Source: Clostridium acetobutylicum ATCC 824 (GTDB taxonomy: Bacteria; Bacillota; Clostridia; Clostridiales; Clostridiaceae). From it: 64,000 nt of DNA. The notes under the pieces are model-generated. The model worked only from the letters and a program-made list of their open reading frames with translations. It made no database searches and was not told the origin of the DNA. This document shows positions 15,841-29,075 of this stretch, one piece after another (position 1 is the first letter of the stretch; every line of letters starts with the position of its first letter). Location of the stretch: contig NC_003030.1 of NCBI RefSeq assembly GCF_000008765.1, forward strand, positions 232,001 to 296,000, given 5' to 3'. Made by a program: the position numbers and the translations under genes.

Positions 15841-16962
15841 ATGGATTTTACTTTAATAGCAACATCTACATTTGGATTGGAATCCGTGGTTGCAAAGGAA
15901 CTTAAAGAGCTTGGATATGATGATTTAAAGATAGAAAACGGAAGAGTCACATTTGAAGGTGACGAAATGGATATAGTAACTTGTAACTTGTGGCTTAGGA
16001 CAGCTGATAGAATTCTTATAAAAATGGCGGAATTTAATGCTGAAAGTTTTGAAGAGTTGTTTCAAGGAACTCTAAAAGTAGAGTGGGAAAATATAATGCC
16101 TCAGGATGCTTATATGCATGTTACAGGAAAATCTATAAAATCAAAGCTTCATAGTGTTCCAGATTGCCAAGGAATAGTAAAGAAGGCTGTTGTTGAAGCT
16201 ATGAAGAGAAAATACAATCTTGAAAGATTTACGGAATATGGTGCAGAATATAAGATAGAAGTTGGGATACTTAAGGATGTAGTCACATTAACTCTTGATA
16301 CTTCTGGAGAAGGGCTTCATAAAAGAGGCTACAGAGAAAATTCAGGTGGAGCGCCTATAAAAGAAACCTTGGCAGCAGCAATGGTGCTTTTAAGTGATTG
16401 GAACCCTGATATAGAACTTGCGGACCCTATGTGTGGTTCAGGAACTATAGCTATAGAAGCTGCATTAATAGGGAAAAATATTGCACCAGGACTTAAAAGA
16501 AGATTTGTATCTGAAGAGTGGGATATAATACCTAAGGATTTGTGGAGTGATTTAAGAAAGCACGCAAGAAATTCAATAAATGATAAGGAATTTAACATAC
16601 TTTGTTCAGATATAGATGGTTGGGTAATAAAAACAGCAAGAGCTAATGCAAAAAAAGCTGGAGTAGATAAGTATATATCTTTTCAAAAGCTGCCTATGCA
16701 AGATTTTTCATCAAAGAGAAAAGGTGGTTTTATAATAACTAATCCACCATATGGGGAAAGGCTTGGAGAAGTAAAAGAGGTAGAGAAGCTTTATAAGGAT
16801 ATGGGAAGAGTATTTAAAGCTCTTGATAAGTGGTCATATTTTATAATTACAGCACATGAGAAATTCGAAGATTGTTTCGGGAGAAAAAGCAATAAAAATA
16901 GAAAATTATATAATGGTAAGCTCAAGTGTTACTATTATCAATATTTTGGTGATAGAAAGTAA
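15841..16962 (+). CDS. THUMP-domain class I rRNA methyltransferase (RlmL/YpsC type)
   Basis: The 373-residue protein starts at an ATG behind AAAAAGGAG. Residues about 45-155 form the RNA-binding THUMP domain. The SAM-binding domain follows with ADPMCGSGTIAIEA (motif I), a LCSDIDG block and the N6/N2-type catalytic motif TNPPYGERLG. This matches the N-terminal half of E. coli RlmKL and the B. subtilis YpsC family, which methylate guanine in 23S rRNA. It is followed by a response regulator gene after 17 nt, so the two-component genes may share its transcript. Confidence 0.9.
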   Translation: MDFTLIATSTFGLESVVAKELKELGYDDLKIENGRVTFEGDEMDIVTCNLWLRTADRILIKMAEFNAESFEELFQGTLKVEWENIMPQDAYMHVTGKSIKSKLHSVPDCQGIVKKAVVEAMKRKYNLERFTEYGAEYKIEVGILKDVVTLTLDTSGEGLHKRGYRENSGGAPIKETLAAAMVLLSDWNPDIELADPMCGSGTIAIEAALIGKNIAPGLKRRFVSEEWDIIPKDLWSDLRKHARNSINDKEFNILCSDIDGWVIKTARANAKKAGVDKYISFQKLPMQDFSSKRKGGFIITNPPYGERLGEVKEVEKLYKDMGRVFKALDKWSYFIITAHEKFEDCFGRKSNKNRKLYNGKLKCYYYQYFGDRK

Positions 16963-16979
16963 AAAGGGGTGGTGCCTCT

Positions 16980-17651
16980 ATGTATAGGATAATGATTATA
17001 GAGGATGAAGAAAAAATAAGAAATATCATAAAAAAATCATTGGAAAAATGGTCTTTTGAAGCCCATGCAGTAGAAGATTTTAACGATATATTTGAGCAAT
17101 TTGTAAAGGTAAAGCCTAATCTTGTTTTAATGGATATAAATCTTCCTGTTTGCGATGGATTTTATTGGTGCAGCAAGATAAGAAATATATCAAAAGTTCC
17201 AGTGATATTTTTATCATCAAGAAGCTCTAATATGGATGTAGTTATGGCAGTTAATATGGGTGGAGATGATTACATAACAAAGCCCTTTTCTATTGAAATT
17301 TTAATGGCAAAAATAAATGCTATTTTGAGAAGAACTTATTCCTATAGTGAAACGGAAATGGATACTATTGAGTTTAAGGATGTTATAATTTCATTGAAGA
17401 ACAATACAGTATACTATAATGAAAACAGTATAGAGCTTACAAAAAATGAATTTAAAATTATTTATGTGCTTATGAAAAATCATGACAGTATAGTAAGTAG
17501 GGAAAAAATAATGCAGGAACTTTGGCAAGATGAAAGTTTTATAGATGATAATACGCTTACAGTAAATATAAATAGATTAAGAAAAAAGCTTAAGGAAATA
17601 GGAGTAGATTTCATTAAAACAATAAAAGGACAGGGTTACGTTATAAAATGA
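16980..17651 (+). CDS. BceR-like response regulator (OmpR family)
   Basis: The receiver domain (about 1-115) has the acidic pair IIEDEE, phospho-acceptor Asp in LMDINLP (about residue 52), Ser in FLSSRS and the Lys in TKPFS. The C-terminal winged helix (about 130-223) ends in the VNINRLRKKL and GYVIK signature of OmpR regulators. GGGGTGGTG precedes the ATG. The gene overlaps the following kinase by 4 nt. Because the ABC pair next door is of BceAB type, I infer that it activates transcription of that transporter after antibiotic sensing. Confidence 0.9.
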   Translation: MYRIMIIEDEEKIRNIIKKSLEKWSFEAHAVEDFNDIFEQFVKVKPNLVLMDINLPVCDGFYWCSKIRNISKVPVIFLSSRSSNMDVVMAVNMGGDDYITKPFSIEILMAKINAILRRTYSYSETEMDTIEFKDVIISLKNNTVYYNENSIELTKNEFKIIYVLMKNHDSIVSREKIMQELWQDESFIDDNTLTVNINRLRKKLKEIGVDFIKTIKGQGYVIK

Positions 17652-18667
17652 GTTTTATAAGATATCTAAAGGATAACTTCAGATTTATATTACTATATGT
17701 GCTTTTGGGTGCATTTGTTTCTGCATTTACATACTTAGACGAAAAAAATAGAATGCTTTCTTCTAATATAGGATATATGATTTTTGTAATGTTTTTTATA
17801 CTTTTAATTTTTTTATGTGTTGATTATAGTATAAAGAATAAACATATAAAAAAGCTCATTGCAAATGGTGAAATAAAGGACAAAACACCAATTTTGCCAG
17901 AACCGTTGGAATACAAAGACGAAGTGTATATATCCATAATAGAGGATTTATATAAGGATTATAATGAAAGAATAGTAAGTCTTGAAAAAGAATTTGAAGA
18001 TAATAATGAGTTTATGACAGCATGGATTCATGAAATAAAAACACCTATTGCAACTGCAAAGCTTTTGCTTGAAAGTGGGGAAATTGATAGTCAATTATTT
18101 ATGGAAGAGATAGAAAAAATAGATGACTATGTTGAAAAGGTACTCTATTATTCTAGAAGTGATAATTTTTCAAAGGATTATATTATTTCAGAAGTAAACA
18201 TAAGTAAACTAATAAAAGAATGTATAAAAAGCCATTCTAAGATATTTATAAAAAAACATATAAAATTAAAACTTGAAATAGACGAAAGATTTAATGTAGA
18301 GACGGACAAGAAGTGGTTTTTATTTATACTAAATCAGATTATTTCAAATGCCCTCAAATATACTAATGATATGGGAAATATAATAATAAAGGCTTTTGAG
18401 GATGACAATGAAAAGGTAGTTATTATAGAAGATAATGGTATAGGTATAAAGAAGGAAGATTTAGATAGGATATTCAGTAAATCTTTTACAGGATACAATG
18501 GAAGAAAAGAAAATTCTAAAGCTACAGGGATGGGACTATATTTGTCTAATAAACTTGCTGAAAAATTAGGACATAATATAACTATAGAATCTAAGTATAA
18601 TGAAGGAACAAAGCTTTACATACACTTCCCTAAATGGTGTGATTATTATGATGTTACAAAAATGTAA
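17648..18667 (+). CDS. BceS-like intramembrane-sensing histidine kinase
   Basis: The 339-residue kinase has two transmembrane helices close together (about 12-29 and 41-60) and almost no extracellular loop. This is the hallmark of kinases that sense through a partner ABC permease instead of a ligand domain. The DHp motif AWIHEIKTPI holds the phospho-accepting His128. The ATPase domain shows NQIISNALKYT, DNGIGIKKED and TGMGLYLS. It is translationally coupled to the regulator (ATGA overlap) and followed by a terminator before the ABC genes, so those have their own promoter that the regulator can control. Confidence 0.9.
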   Translation: MSFIRYLKDNFRFILLYVLLGAFVSAFTYLDEKNRMLSSNIGYMIFVMFFILLIFLCVDYSIKNKHIKKLIANGEIKDKTPILPEPLEYKDEVYISIIEDLYKDYNERIVSLEKEFEDNNEFMTAWIHEIKTPIATAKLLLESGEIDSQLFMEEIEKIDDYVEKVLYYSRSDNFSKDYIISEVNISKLIKECIKSHSKIFIKKHIKLKLEIDERFNVETDKKWFLFILNQIISNALKYTNDMGNIIIKAFEDDNEKVVIIEDNGIGIKKEDLDRIFSKSFTGYNGRKENSKATGMGLYLSNKLAEKLGHNITIESKYNEGTKLYIHFPKWCDYYDVTKM

Positions 18668-18671
18668 GGTT

Positions 18672-18720
18672 AAAAAGCAAAATGTAAGCCAGAAAAATGG
18701 CTGTACATTTTGCTTTTTTA
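18672..18720 (+). terminator. Terminator separating kinase and ABC genes
   Basis: A 19-bp stem with one bulged G: AAAAAGCAAAATGTA plus AGCC (from 18672) pairs with GGCT plus TACATTTTGCTTTTT (18699-18718), ending in T6. Confidence 0.85.
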
Positions 18721-18769
18721 TATAATTTACATATAGGAAACGAATATTACTTATAACGGAGGTAGAAGA

Positions 18770-19540
18770 ATGGAAGTCCTAAGAATAGAAAATTTAAGAA
18801 AGGTATATGGATCTAAGTTTGGGGGAGTTAAGTATACAGCACTTAAGGATATAAATCTAAAAGTAAATAAGGGAGAATTTGTTGGAATAATGGGACCGTC
18901 GGGATCAGGTAAAACTACATTTTTAAATGTAATATCTACCATAGACAAACCTACAGCAGGAAATGTTATTATTGACGGCAAGGATATAGTAAAGCTTAGA
19001 GAGCCCGGGTTATCGAAATTTAGAAGAGAAAAACTCGGATTTATATTTCAGGATTTTAACCTTCTTGATAACATGACAATTAAGGAAAATATAGTTTTAC
19101 CTTTAGCATTAGCTAAAACACCATATAACGTGATACAAAAAAGACTAGAAGATATAAGCAAAAAACTAGGTATAAATGAAATACTTAATAAGCATACCTA
19201 TGAAGTATCGGGAGGTCAAAAGCAAAGGGCAGCAGCGGCAAGAGCCATTATAACAGAACCGTCACTTATTTTAGCAGATGAACCTACAGGCGCTCTTGAT
19301 TCTAAATCATCTAAAGAACTTTTAAATTCTTTAGGATATTTAAATGAAAAGAATGAAGCTACAATTTTAATGGTAACGCATGATGCCTTTGCAGCATCTT
19401 ATTGCAAGAGAGTGATATTCATCAAGGATGGAAAATTATTCAATGAGATATATAAAGGTGATAGAGATAGAAAAGGTTTTTATGAAAGCATATTGAAAGT
19501 ACTCTCAGTTATTGGAGGGGAAGCAAATGACATTATGTAA
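18770..19540 (+). CDS. BceA-like ABC transporter ATPase
   Basis: The 256-residue ATPase shows Walker A GPSGSGKTT, the Q-loop in FIFQDFNLLDN, signature VSGGQKQR, Walker B LILADEPTGALD and the switch His in MVTHDAFAA. It belongs to the MacB/Bce group (the LDNMTIKENIVLPL segment is typical). It starts at an ATG behind ACGGAGGTAG and overlaps the permease gene. Together with the permease it should form a detoxification pump or target-protection complex for cell-wall antibiotics such as bacitracin. The substrate is inferred from the module type only. Confidence 0.92.
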   Translation: MEVLRIENLRKVYGSKFGGVKYTALKDINLKVNKGEFVGIMGPSGSGKTTFLNVISTIDKPTAGNVIIDGKDIVKLREPGLSKFRREKLGFIFQDFNLLDNMTIKENIVLPLALAKTPYNVIQKRLEDISKKLGINEILNKHTYEVSGGQKQRAAAARAIITEPSLILADEPTGALDSKSSKELLNSLGYLNEKNEATILMVTHDAFAASYCKRVIFIKDGKLFNEIYKGDRDRKGFYESILKVLSVIGGEANDIM

Positions 19541-21431
19541 GATGGCATTAAGAAATGTAAAAAGCAACTTCAGGAACTTTTGGGCGTACTTTCTAAGCAC
19601 ATCCTTTAGTGTTTTTGTAATATATATATTTATAGCTATAGCCTATAACAAAAATGTTCAAGACAGCTTAGGTACTATGAAGTCTGTAAAAATTATATTT
19701 AATATGGGAACTGTTTTGATAATAATATTTTCTACATTTTTTATTTGGTACTCAAACTCATTTTTGACGAAAGCGAGAAAAAAAGAATTTGCAACGTATA
19801 TGCTCCTTGGAATGTCAAAAGAGCAAGTAGCTTGGCTTAATTTTATTGAAAATTTTATTATAATGATAGTAGCTTTTTTAACCGGAATTATTTTTGGAGT
19901 TGTATTTAATAAGGTGTTTGTAATGCTTCTGTTTGCACTTATGAGAACTGCGGGTAGAGCAGTATTTCAATTTAGTTTTAAAGCCTTTGAGATATCATCT
20001 ATAGTATTTTTAGTGATATTTTTAATAATAAGCTTACAAAGTTATCTTATTATATGTAAGAGTAAATTGATAGATATGTTTAATGCAGCCAAGAAAATAG
20101 AAAAAGGTTTGAAAATATCTTTTATAACTTTAGTAATGAGTATTATTGCAGTCATTTGTATAGGCTACGGATACTACATTGCAATCAAAAAACTAGGGTA
20201 TAAAATATCTTTAGCACCAGAAGCTGTACTTCTTATTTCAGTTGGAACGATTTTATTTTTTTCGGCTATAATTGCAGTTGCTATAGATTTAATGAAAAAG
20301 AATCATAGATACATTTTTAAAGGTCCAAGACTTATAACAGTGTCTCAAATACATCAAAGGTATAGAGGAAATGTAGGAAGCTTAAGTGTAATAACAATAA
20401 CAACTACAATTGCATTATGCGCACTTTTATTTTGCTTTGGTGGATTTTCTAAAGCCATAGAAAATGCTAGAAATTTAAGTCCTCTATCAGTAGAATATAT
20501 TAACGGAAATTCAAATGTAGACAATGCTTTTAACAATATAGTAGAAAAACATAAAGAAGTGAATATTGATCACAAAGTTAATATGAAGTTCATTGTTGTA
20601 AGTGCAAGGCTACCATTTTATAATCAGGATTCCAACACGTTTGTAATAAATCAAAGTGAGTTCAATAAAATTAGAAGCTATGAGAATTTTGATGGAAAAG
20701 TGAATTTAAAAGACAATGAGTGTTTTTATTATCAAATTCAAGTATTCAATGGAAATCCTAAAGATGTAATTGATAAAAAGGCAAAATTCAAATTTGGAAG
20801 TATGGACTATAGTTTAAGAGTAAAGGATACTGATGATAAATGTTTTATATCATTAGATCATTCTAAAAATACTATTGTTGTAAGCGATAAGGTTTATAAT
20901 AGAATGAAAAAGGAAGGCAATAATGAGAGTTTCTTTAATATCACAGGATACAAACTAAAAAATGATTTTAAGGCAGATAAGTTTGTAGATGAGCTTCAAG
21001 AGAAAATGCCTAAAGAAAACAGTTTAACTACATTTTATGAGCACTATACCAGTGGTATGAAGTTAATGGGCATAATGGGCTTTATAGGATTATTCATAGG
21101 GATACTTTTTATAATGGCAACAGGAAGTATAATATACTTCAAGATGTATATGGAATCAAGGGAAGATAGGAAAAACTTTATAACATTAAGAAAGGTTGGA
21201 GTAAGTAATAATGAAATAACAAAGTCAATAGCAAAAGAACTTTTAGTTTTGTTTGGGGCACCGTTTGCATTAGCAACTTTAAATTGTTATGCAGCATCAT
21301 TTTCTATAAGCAAAATACTTGATCTTAAAATAATAAAAACATATATAGTCATTGAGTTGGCATATTTATTAATTTATAGTATATACTATTTCTTAACATT
21401 AAAAACTTATATAAGAAATATAAAAGAATAA
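19527..21431 (+). CDS. BceB-like ABC permease with FtsX domains
   Basis: The ATG at 19527 behind GGAGGGGAAG is better than the TTG at 19512, and it overlaps the ATPase stop. About 634 residues: one N-terminal helix, four to five further helices up to about residue 250, and an FtsX domain. A large extracellular domain of roughly 200 residues (about 310-505) lies between helices 7 and 8. The last three helices close the protein. This ten-helix layout with the big loop defines BceB-type permeases, where the loop receives the antibiotic-lipid complex and signals to the BceS kinase. A strong terminator follows. Confidence 0.9.
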   Translation: MTLCKMALRNVKSNFRNFWAYFLSTSFSVFVIYIFIAIAYNKNVQDSLGTMKSVKIIFNMGTVLIIIFSTFFIWYSNSFLTKARKKEFATYMLLGMSKEQVAWLNFIENFIIMIVAFLTGIIFGVVFNKVFVMLLFALMRTAGRAVFQFSFKAFEISSIVFLVIFLIISLQSYLIICKSKLIDMFNAAKKIEKGLKISFITLVMSIIAVICIGYGYYIAIKKLGYKISLAPEAVLLISVGTILFFSAIIAVAIDLMKKNHRYIFKGPRLITVSQIHQRYRGNVGSLSVITITTTIALCALLFCFGGFSKAIENARNLSPLSVEYINGNSNVDNAFNNIVEKHKEVNIDHKVNMKFIVVSARLPFYNQDSNTFVINQSEFNKIRSYENFDGKVNLKDNECFYYQIQVFNGNPKDVIDKKAKFKFGSMDYSLRVKDTDDKCFISLDHSKNTIVVSDKVYNRMKKEGNNESFFNITGYKLKNDFKADKFVDELQEKMPKENSLTTFYEHYTSGMKLMGIMGFIGLFIGILFIMATGSIIYFKMYMESREDRKNFITLRKVGVSNNEITKSIAKELLVLFGAPFALATLNCYAASFSISKILDLKIIKTYIVIELAYLLIYSIYYFLTLKTYIRNIKE

Positions 21432-21483
21432 GAAAATATCAATATAAATGTTATATCTTAGAATTTAATATTAGAACATAGAC

Positions 21484-21525
21484 TTGAAAATTATAGGTGG
21501 GATTGTCTACCTATAATTTTCAATA
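21484..21525 (+). terminator. Terminator after the Bce-like genes
   Basis: TTGAAAATTATAGGT (21484-21498) and ACCTATAATTTTCAA (21509-21523) form a perfect 15-bp stem with a 10-nt loop. Confidence 0.75.
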
Positions 21526-21558
21526 TAAGATATAAGGTTCCCCCCTTACTATTATATT

Positions 21559-21861
21559 TTAAAAGCGAATATTAAATAAAGTTCCAAAAGGCAAATAACC
21601 ATTAGATCTCGAAAGTTTATCCATTTGAGTCAATATTTTATAAGCTTTATCTCCAACAGTGACTTTTTCAATAAAAACTACTTGATAAATTCCACTAACC
21701 ACATGTTTCAAAACAACTTGAGGAATTTGATCTTTGTTCAATTCATTTTGTCCCTTCAATATAACTTCATCAATGATTTTGTTTTTAGGTTCATATATGT
21801 CTTTAAACTCATTTAATAAAAGTTTTGCTTGTTCCTCCACCTTTATCTTTTTCTTTTTCAT
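21559..21861 (-). CDS. Small helical protein, possibly bacteriocin immunity-like
   Basis: The 100-residue protein starts with a Lys-rich MKKKKIKVEE and is predicted to be mostly helical. An AAGGTGAT site lies upstream on the minus strand. The middle (KNKIIDEVILKGQNELNK, then VVLKHVVSGIYQVVF and a LDKLSR-like end, QMDKLSRSNG) recalls the four-helix bundle of enterocin A-type immunity proteins in size and spacing. The match is from memory and weak. No bacteriocin precursor or transporter is adjacent, and a solo immunity gene would protect against neighbours' bacteriocins. It is certainly a plausible gene; the function is uncertain. Confidence 0.55.
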   Translation of the reverse strand: MKKKKIKVEEQAKLLLNEFKDIYEPKNKIIDEVILKGQNELNKDQIPQVVLKHVVSGIYQVVFIEKVTVGDKAYKILTQMDKLSRSNGYLPFGTLFNIRF

Positions 21862-22506
21862 TAAATAATCACCTTACTATCTTTAAAATTATGCTCTAAA
21901 TTATTGTTTAGTAGACTATAGTTTTTGATAATTATTATAGCATAATTTGCAAAATATCACATATCATTAGCTCTCTATTCTTTAAGTTTTTTTGTTTTTA
22001 TATATGAATATGCTACATTACCTTTAGACATAATTAGTAGAGGTATTCTTTGAAGACTTTAAAATATATCTTTATCTACTACGATATATCTTTAGAAACA
22101 CAAAAGTATATTTTTTCCTTAGAAAATCTAAATTCTTTATCCTTTTGTTCTACTTAAGTTATTTGTGGATCTAAAAAATAAGGTCTGTTAATATTAGCAA
22201 TATTTATTCTGTCATATAACCTATTTAACTAATAAATATCTATTTTTAACACTAATTTAAAACATAGTCTTATATCAAGTTACTGATTATAAGTCGATTT
22301 AAGGAGAGTTTTGTATGAAAACCATAATAAACTCCCCCTATAGTATCATGGTATTTAAAATAGAGCAATGTGAAGTATGGTGTAGATATCTATAATTATT
22401 TTTATATAAATAAGAAACCATAGTTAACAACGTGTCAAAAAACATGTTATTATAGTTAACGTTGTCAGGAAAACTACTTATCACTTACAAATTTGATAAA
22501 AAGATG
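21862..22506. other. Long non-coding stretch before the rRNA operon
   Basis: About 640 very AT-rich bases hold no convincing gene apart from a 26-codon frame at 22315. The last 100 bases contain repeated GTTAAC elements (around 22425 and 22455) and TTGTCA (22462-22467), which could mark an additional weak upstream rRNA promoter. Confidence 0.5.
22315..22395 (+). CDS. Possible 26-residue peptide
   Basis: An ATG lies 7 nt after AAGGAGAG, a strong ribosome binding site, and starts a 26-codon frame with two cysteines near its end (EQCEVWC). No signal peptide or known family is evident. It lies between the immunity-like gene and the rRNA promoter. Short frames arise by chance, and only the ribosome binding site supports it. 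Confidence 0.2.
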   Translation: MKTIINSPYSIMVFKIEQCEVWCRYL

Positions 22507-22535
22507 TTGACAACAAAGAAAAAAAATGTTATTCT
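22507..22535 (+). promoter_or_regulatory. rRNA operon promoter
   Basis: A perfect -35 TTGACA (22507-22512) and TATTCT (22530-22535) with 17-bp spacing, about 155 bp before the 16S gene. The AT-rich upstream flank fits an UP element. Confidence 0.75.
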
Positions 22536-22565
22536 ATATAAGCTGTCTAGTGCAGCGAACAATTG

Positions 22566-22598
22566 AACTTTGAAAATTAAACAGAGAATTAAAGAACC
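22566..22598 (+). promoter_or_regulatory. rRNA leader: boxA-like element and 5' arm of the 16S processing stem
   Basis: AACTTTGAAAATT (22566-22578) resembles the boxA antitermination signal, and almost the same sequence recurs at 24284. The stretch 22573-22598 is nearly complementary to 24232-24256 after the 16S gene. It should form the long duplex cut by RNase III to release pre-16S rRNA. Confidence 0.65.
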
Positions 22599-22691
22599 AG
22601 CAATTCTTTTGAATAGAATTTATTCTATTTAAATAAATTTAGCGATGAGCTAAAGGAATACAGATTAGCATCTGTATTATATCAAACTTTT

Positions 22692-27280
<4,589 letters not shown>

Positions 27281-27355
27281 AATATAAAGGTAAATATATT
27301 AAGATTACTATGCAATTTTGAAAGTACAAATGCTTTCAAAAACTAAATAAATTAA

Positions 27356-27471
27356 TCCGGTGACCATAGCTTGGTTGTAACACCCGTTCCCATACCGAAC
27401 ACGAAGGTTAAGAACCAAAGCGCCGATGGTACTGCAGGGGCAGCCCTGTGGGAGAGTAGGTCATTGCCGGG
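27356..27471 (+). rRNA. rrf: 5S ribosomal RNA
   Basis: About 116 nt with the conserved ACACCCGTTCCCAT and CCGAACACG loop, the AGCGCCGATGGTACTGC stretch and a terminal helix between TCCGGTG and ATTGCCGGG. It follows 23S by about 75 nt; that gap holds the 3' arm of the 23S processing stem and a short GAAAG/CTTTC hairpin. Confidence 0.95.
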
Positions 27472-27479
27472 TAATGTTT

Positions 27480-27555
<76 letters not shown>

Positions 27556-27590
27556 AAAACTCAAGTTTATACTTGAGTTTTTTTTATTTT
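27556..27590 (+). terminator. rRNA operon terminator
   Basis: AAAACTCAAGT (27556-27566) pairs with ACTTGAGTTTT (27571-27581), a 4-nt loop, then a run of T. Confidence 0.9.
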
Positions 27591-27626
27591 AAGTATAATA
27601 TATAAATTATATATTATACTTAAAAT
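27586..27626. repeat. 41-nt near-perfect palindrome before tldD
   Basis: Arms of 20 bp (27586-27605 and 27607-27626) are perfect reverse complements around one central base at 27606. TATAAT occurs in both orientations within it. It overlaps the T-tract of the rRNA terminator and ends 22 bp before the tldD start, so it probably covers the tldD promoter. Confidence 0.8.
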
Positions 27627-27647
27627 TTGCTAAAGGTGGGAAATGTA

Positions 27648-29075
27648 ATGAAAGTTAAAATGTCTGAGTTTTTAATAGAGAAAAAACAGATCATAAAAAG
27701 ACTGATACAAATACTAACTAAAGATTTTAAATATGTTTCTGTTTTAGGTACGGATTCTCATGGAAAAAGATATATAGTGCAGAAAACAGGTGTGGAAATT
27801 TCTGATTCATTTTGGAATGAAAGAGGTTTTGTTGTAAGGGTATACAATGGCACAGGATATTCTGAATATTCATTTAATGAATTAGATGAAAACAATATAG
27901 ATGCTTTGGCACAAAATATAAAAAACAGGGTAAATGCACAAATAGAAACGCTGGATAAAAAATTTAAGATAACTAAATATAATGTAATTAATGAAAACAA
28001 AATAGAAGATAGTTTTTTAGGAGAAGTTAAAATTTTACCTGAAGGTTGCAGTAGCCAATATATAATTGAAAGGCTTAATAAAATAAAAGACAAAGCCTTG
28101 AATATCTCTAATCTTATAATTGATGCAAAGGCAATATTTCATCAGGTTCATGTATCAAAGATTTTTATTTCAAATAATAAGGACTTATACCAGTCTTATG
28201 TGTGGAGTGAAGGATATGTAAATGTTTTATCTAGAAAGGGAAACATTACAAGGTCTAATTATTCCTCAAGCTCAGGGTTAAATGGTCCTGAATTATTGGA
28301 TGAAATGGATACTAAGGTTGAGAATACAGTTGATATAGCAATTAAGTTATTGGATGCAGAGGCAGTAAAACCAGGTGAATATGATGTTATTTGTTCTCCT
28401 GAAGTATCAGGTATAATTGCACATGAAGCTTTTGGACATGGAGTTGAAATGGACATGTTTGTAAAGAATAGAGCTAAGGCAGTTGAATATATAGATAAGC
28501 CTGTAGCGTCTGAACTTGTAACAATGCGTGATGGAGCGAGAAGTGCAAAGCATGTGTCGTCATATTTATTTGATGATGAGGGGGTTATGGGAACTGACAC
28601 TGTGATAATACAAGATGGAATACTAAAAACAGGGCTTTCAGACACATTATCAGCTATGAGGCTAGGTACTAAGCCTACAGGTAATGGTAAAAGATTTTCA
28701 TTTGAGAGAAAAACTTATGCTAGAATGACAAATACCTTTTTTGTAGAGGGAAAGGATAAAGTGGAAGACATGTTTGCTTCTATAAAAAAAGGTTATTTAC
28801 TAGATTGTCCTTATAGTGGTATGGAAGACCCTAAAAATTGGGGAATTCAATGTATGCTTAATTATGGATTAGAGATTAAAGATGGAAAACTAACGGGAAA
28901 AATAGTTTCTCCAGTAGTATTAACAGGTTATGTTCCTGATCTCTTAAAATCAATTTCTATGGTTTCTGACAAAATTGAACTTGCAGGAAGTGGAGCTTGT
29001 GGTAAAGGGTACAAAGAGTTTGCCAAGGTTTCAGATGGTGGGCCATATATTAAAGCGAAAGTGAGGTTAGGATAA
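27648..29075 (+). CDS. tldD: TldD family metalloprotease
   Basis: TldD and TldE/PmbA form a heterodimeric cytosolic metalloprotease that degrades unfolded or modified peptides; in some bacteria it matures peptide antibiotics such as microcin B17. The ATG at 27648 follows AAGGTGGG with 7-nt spacing and is preferred to the TTG at 27627. The zinc-binding motif H-E-x3-H is at His259-Glu260-His264 (HEAFGH), followed by GVEMD. The C-terminal GSGACGKGYK cysteine region is present too. About 475 residues. It overlaps pmbA by one base (TAATG), so the two are coupled. Confidence 0.93.
   Translation: MKVKMSEFLIEKKQIIKRLIQILTKDFKYVSVLGTDSHGKRYIVQKTGVEISDSFWNERGFVVRVYNGTGYSEYSFNELDENNIDALAQNIKNRVNAQIETLDKKFKITKYNVINENKIEDSFLGEVKILPEGCSSQYIIERLNKIKDKALNISNLIIDAKAIFHQVHVSKIFISNNKDLYQSYVWSEGYVNVLSRKGNITRSNYSSSSGLNGPELLDEMDTKVENTVDIAIKLLDAEAVKPGEYDVICSPEVSGIIAHEAFGHGVEMDMFVKNRAKAVEYIDKPVASELVTMRDGARSAKHVSSYLFDDEGVMGTDTVIIQDGILKTGLSDTLSAMRLGTKPTGNGKRFSFERKTYARMTNTFFVEGKDKVEDMFASIKKGYLLDCPYSGMEDPKNWGIQCMLNYGLEIKDGKLTGKIVSPVVLTGYVPDLLKSISMVSDKIELAGSGACGKGYKEFAKVSDGGPYIKAKVRLG

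Noticed and set aside
27627-27647. Earlier TTG start for tldD
   Set aside because: It overlaps the ribosome binding site of the ATG at 27648, which has ideal spacing.
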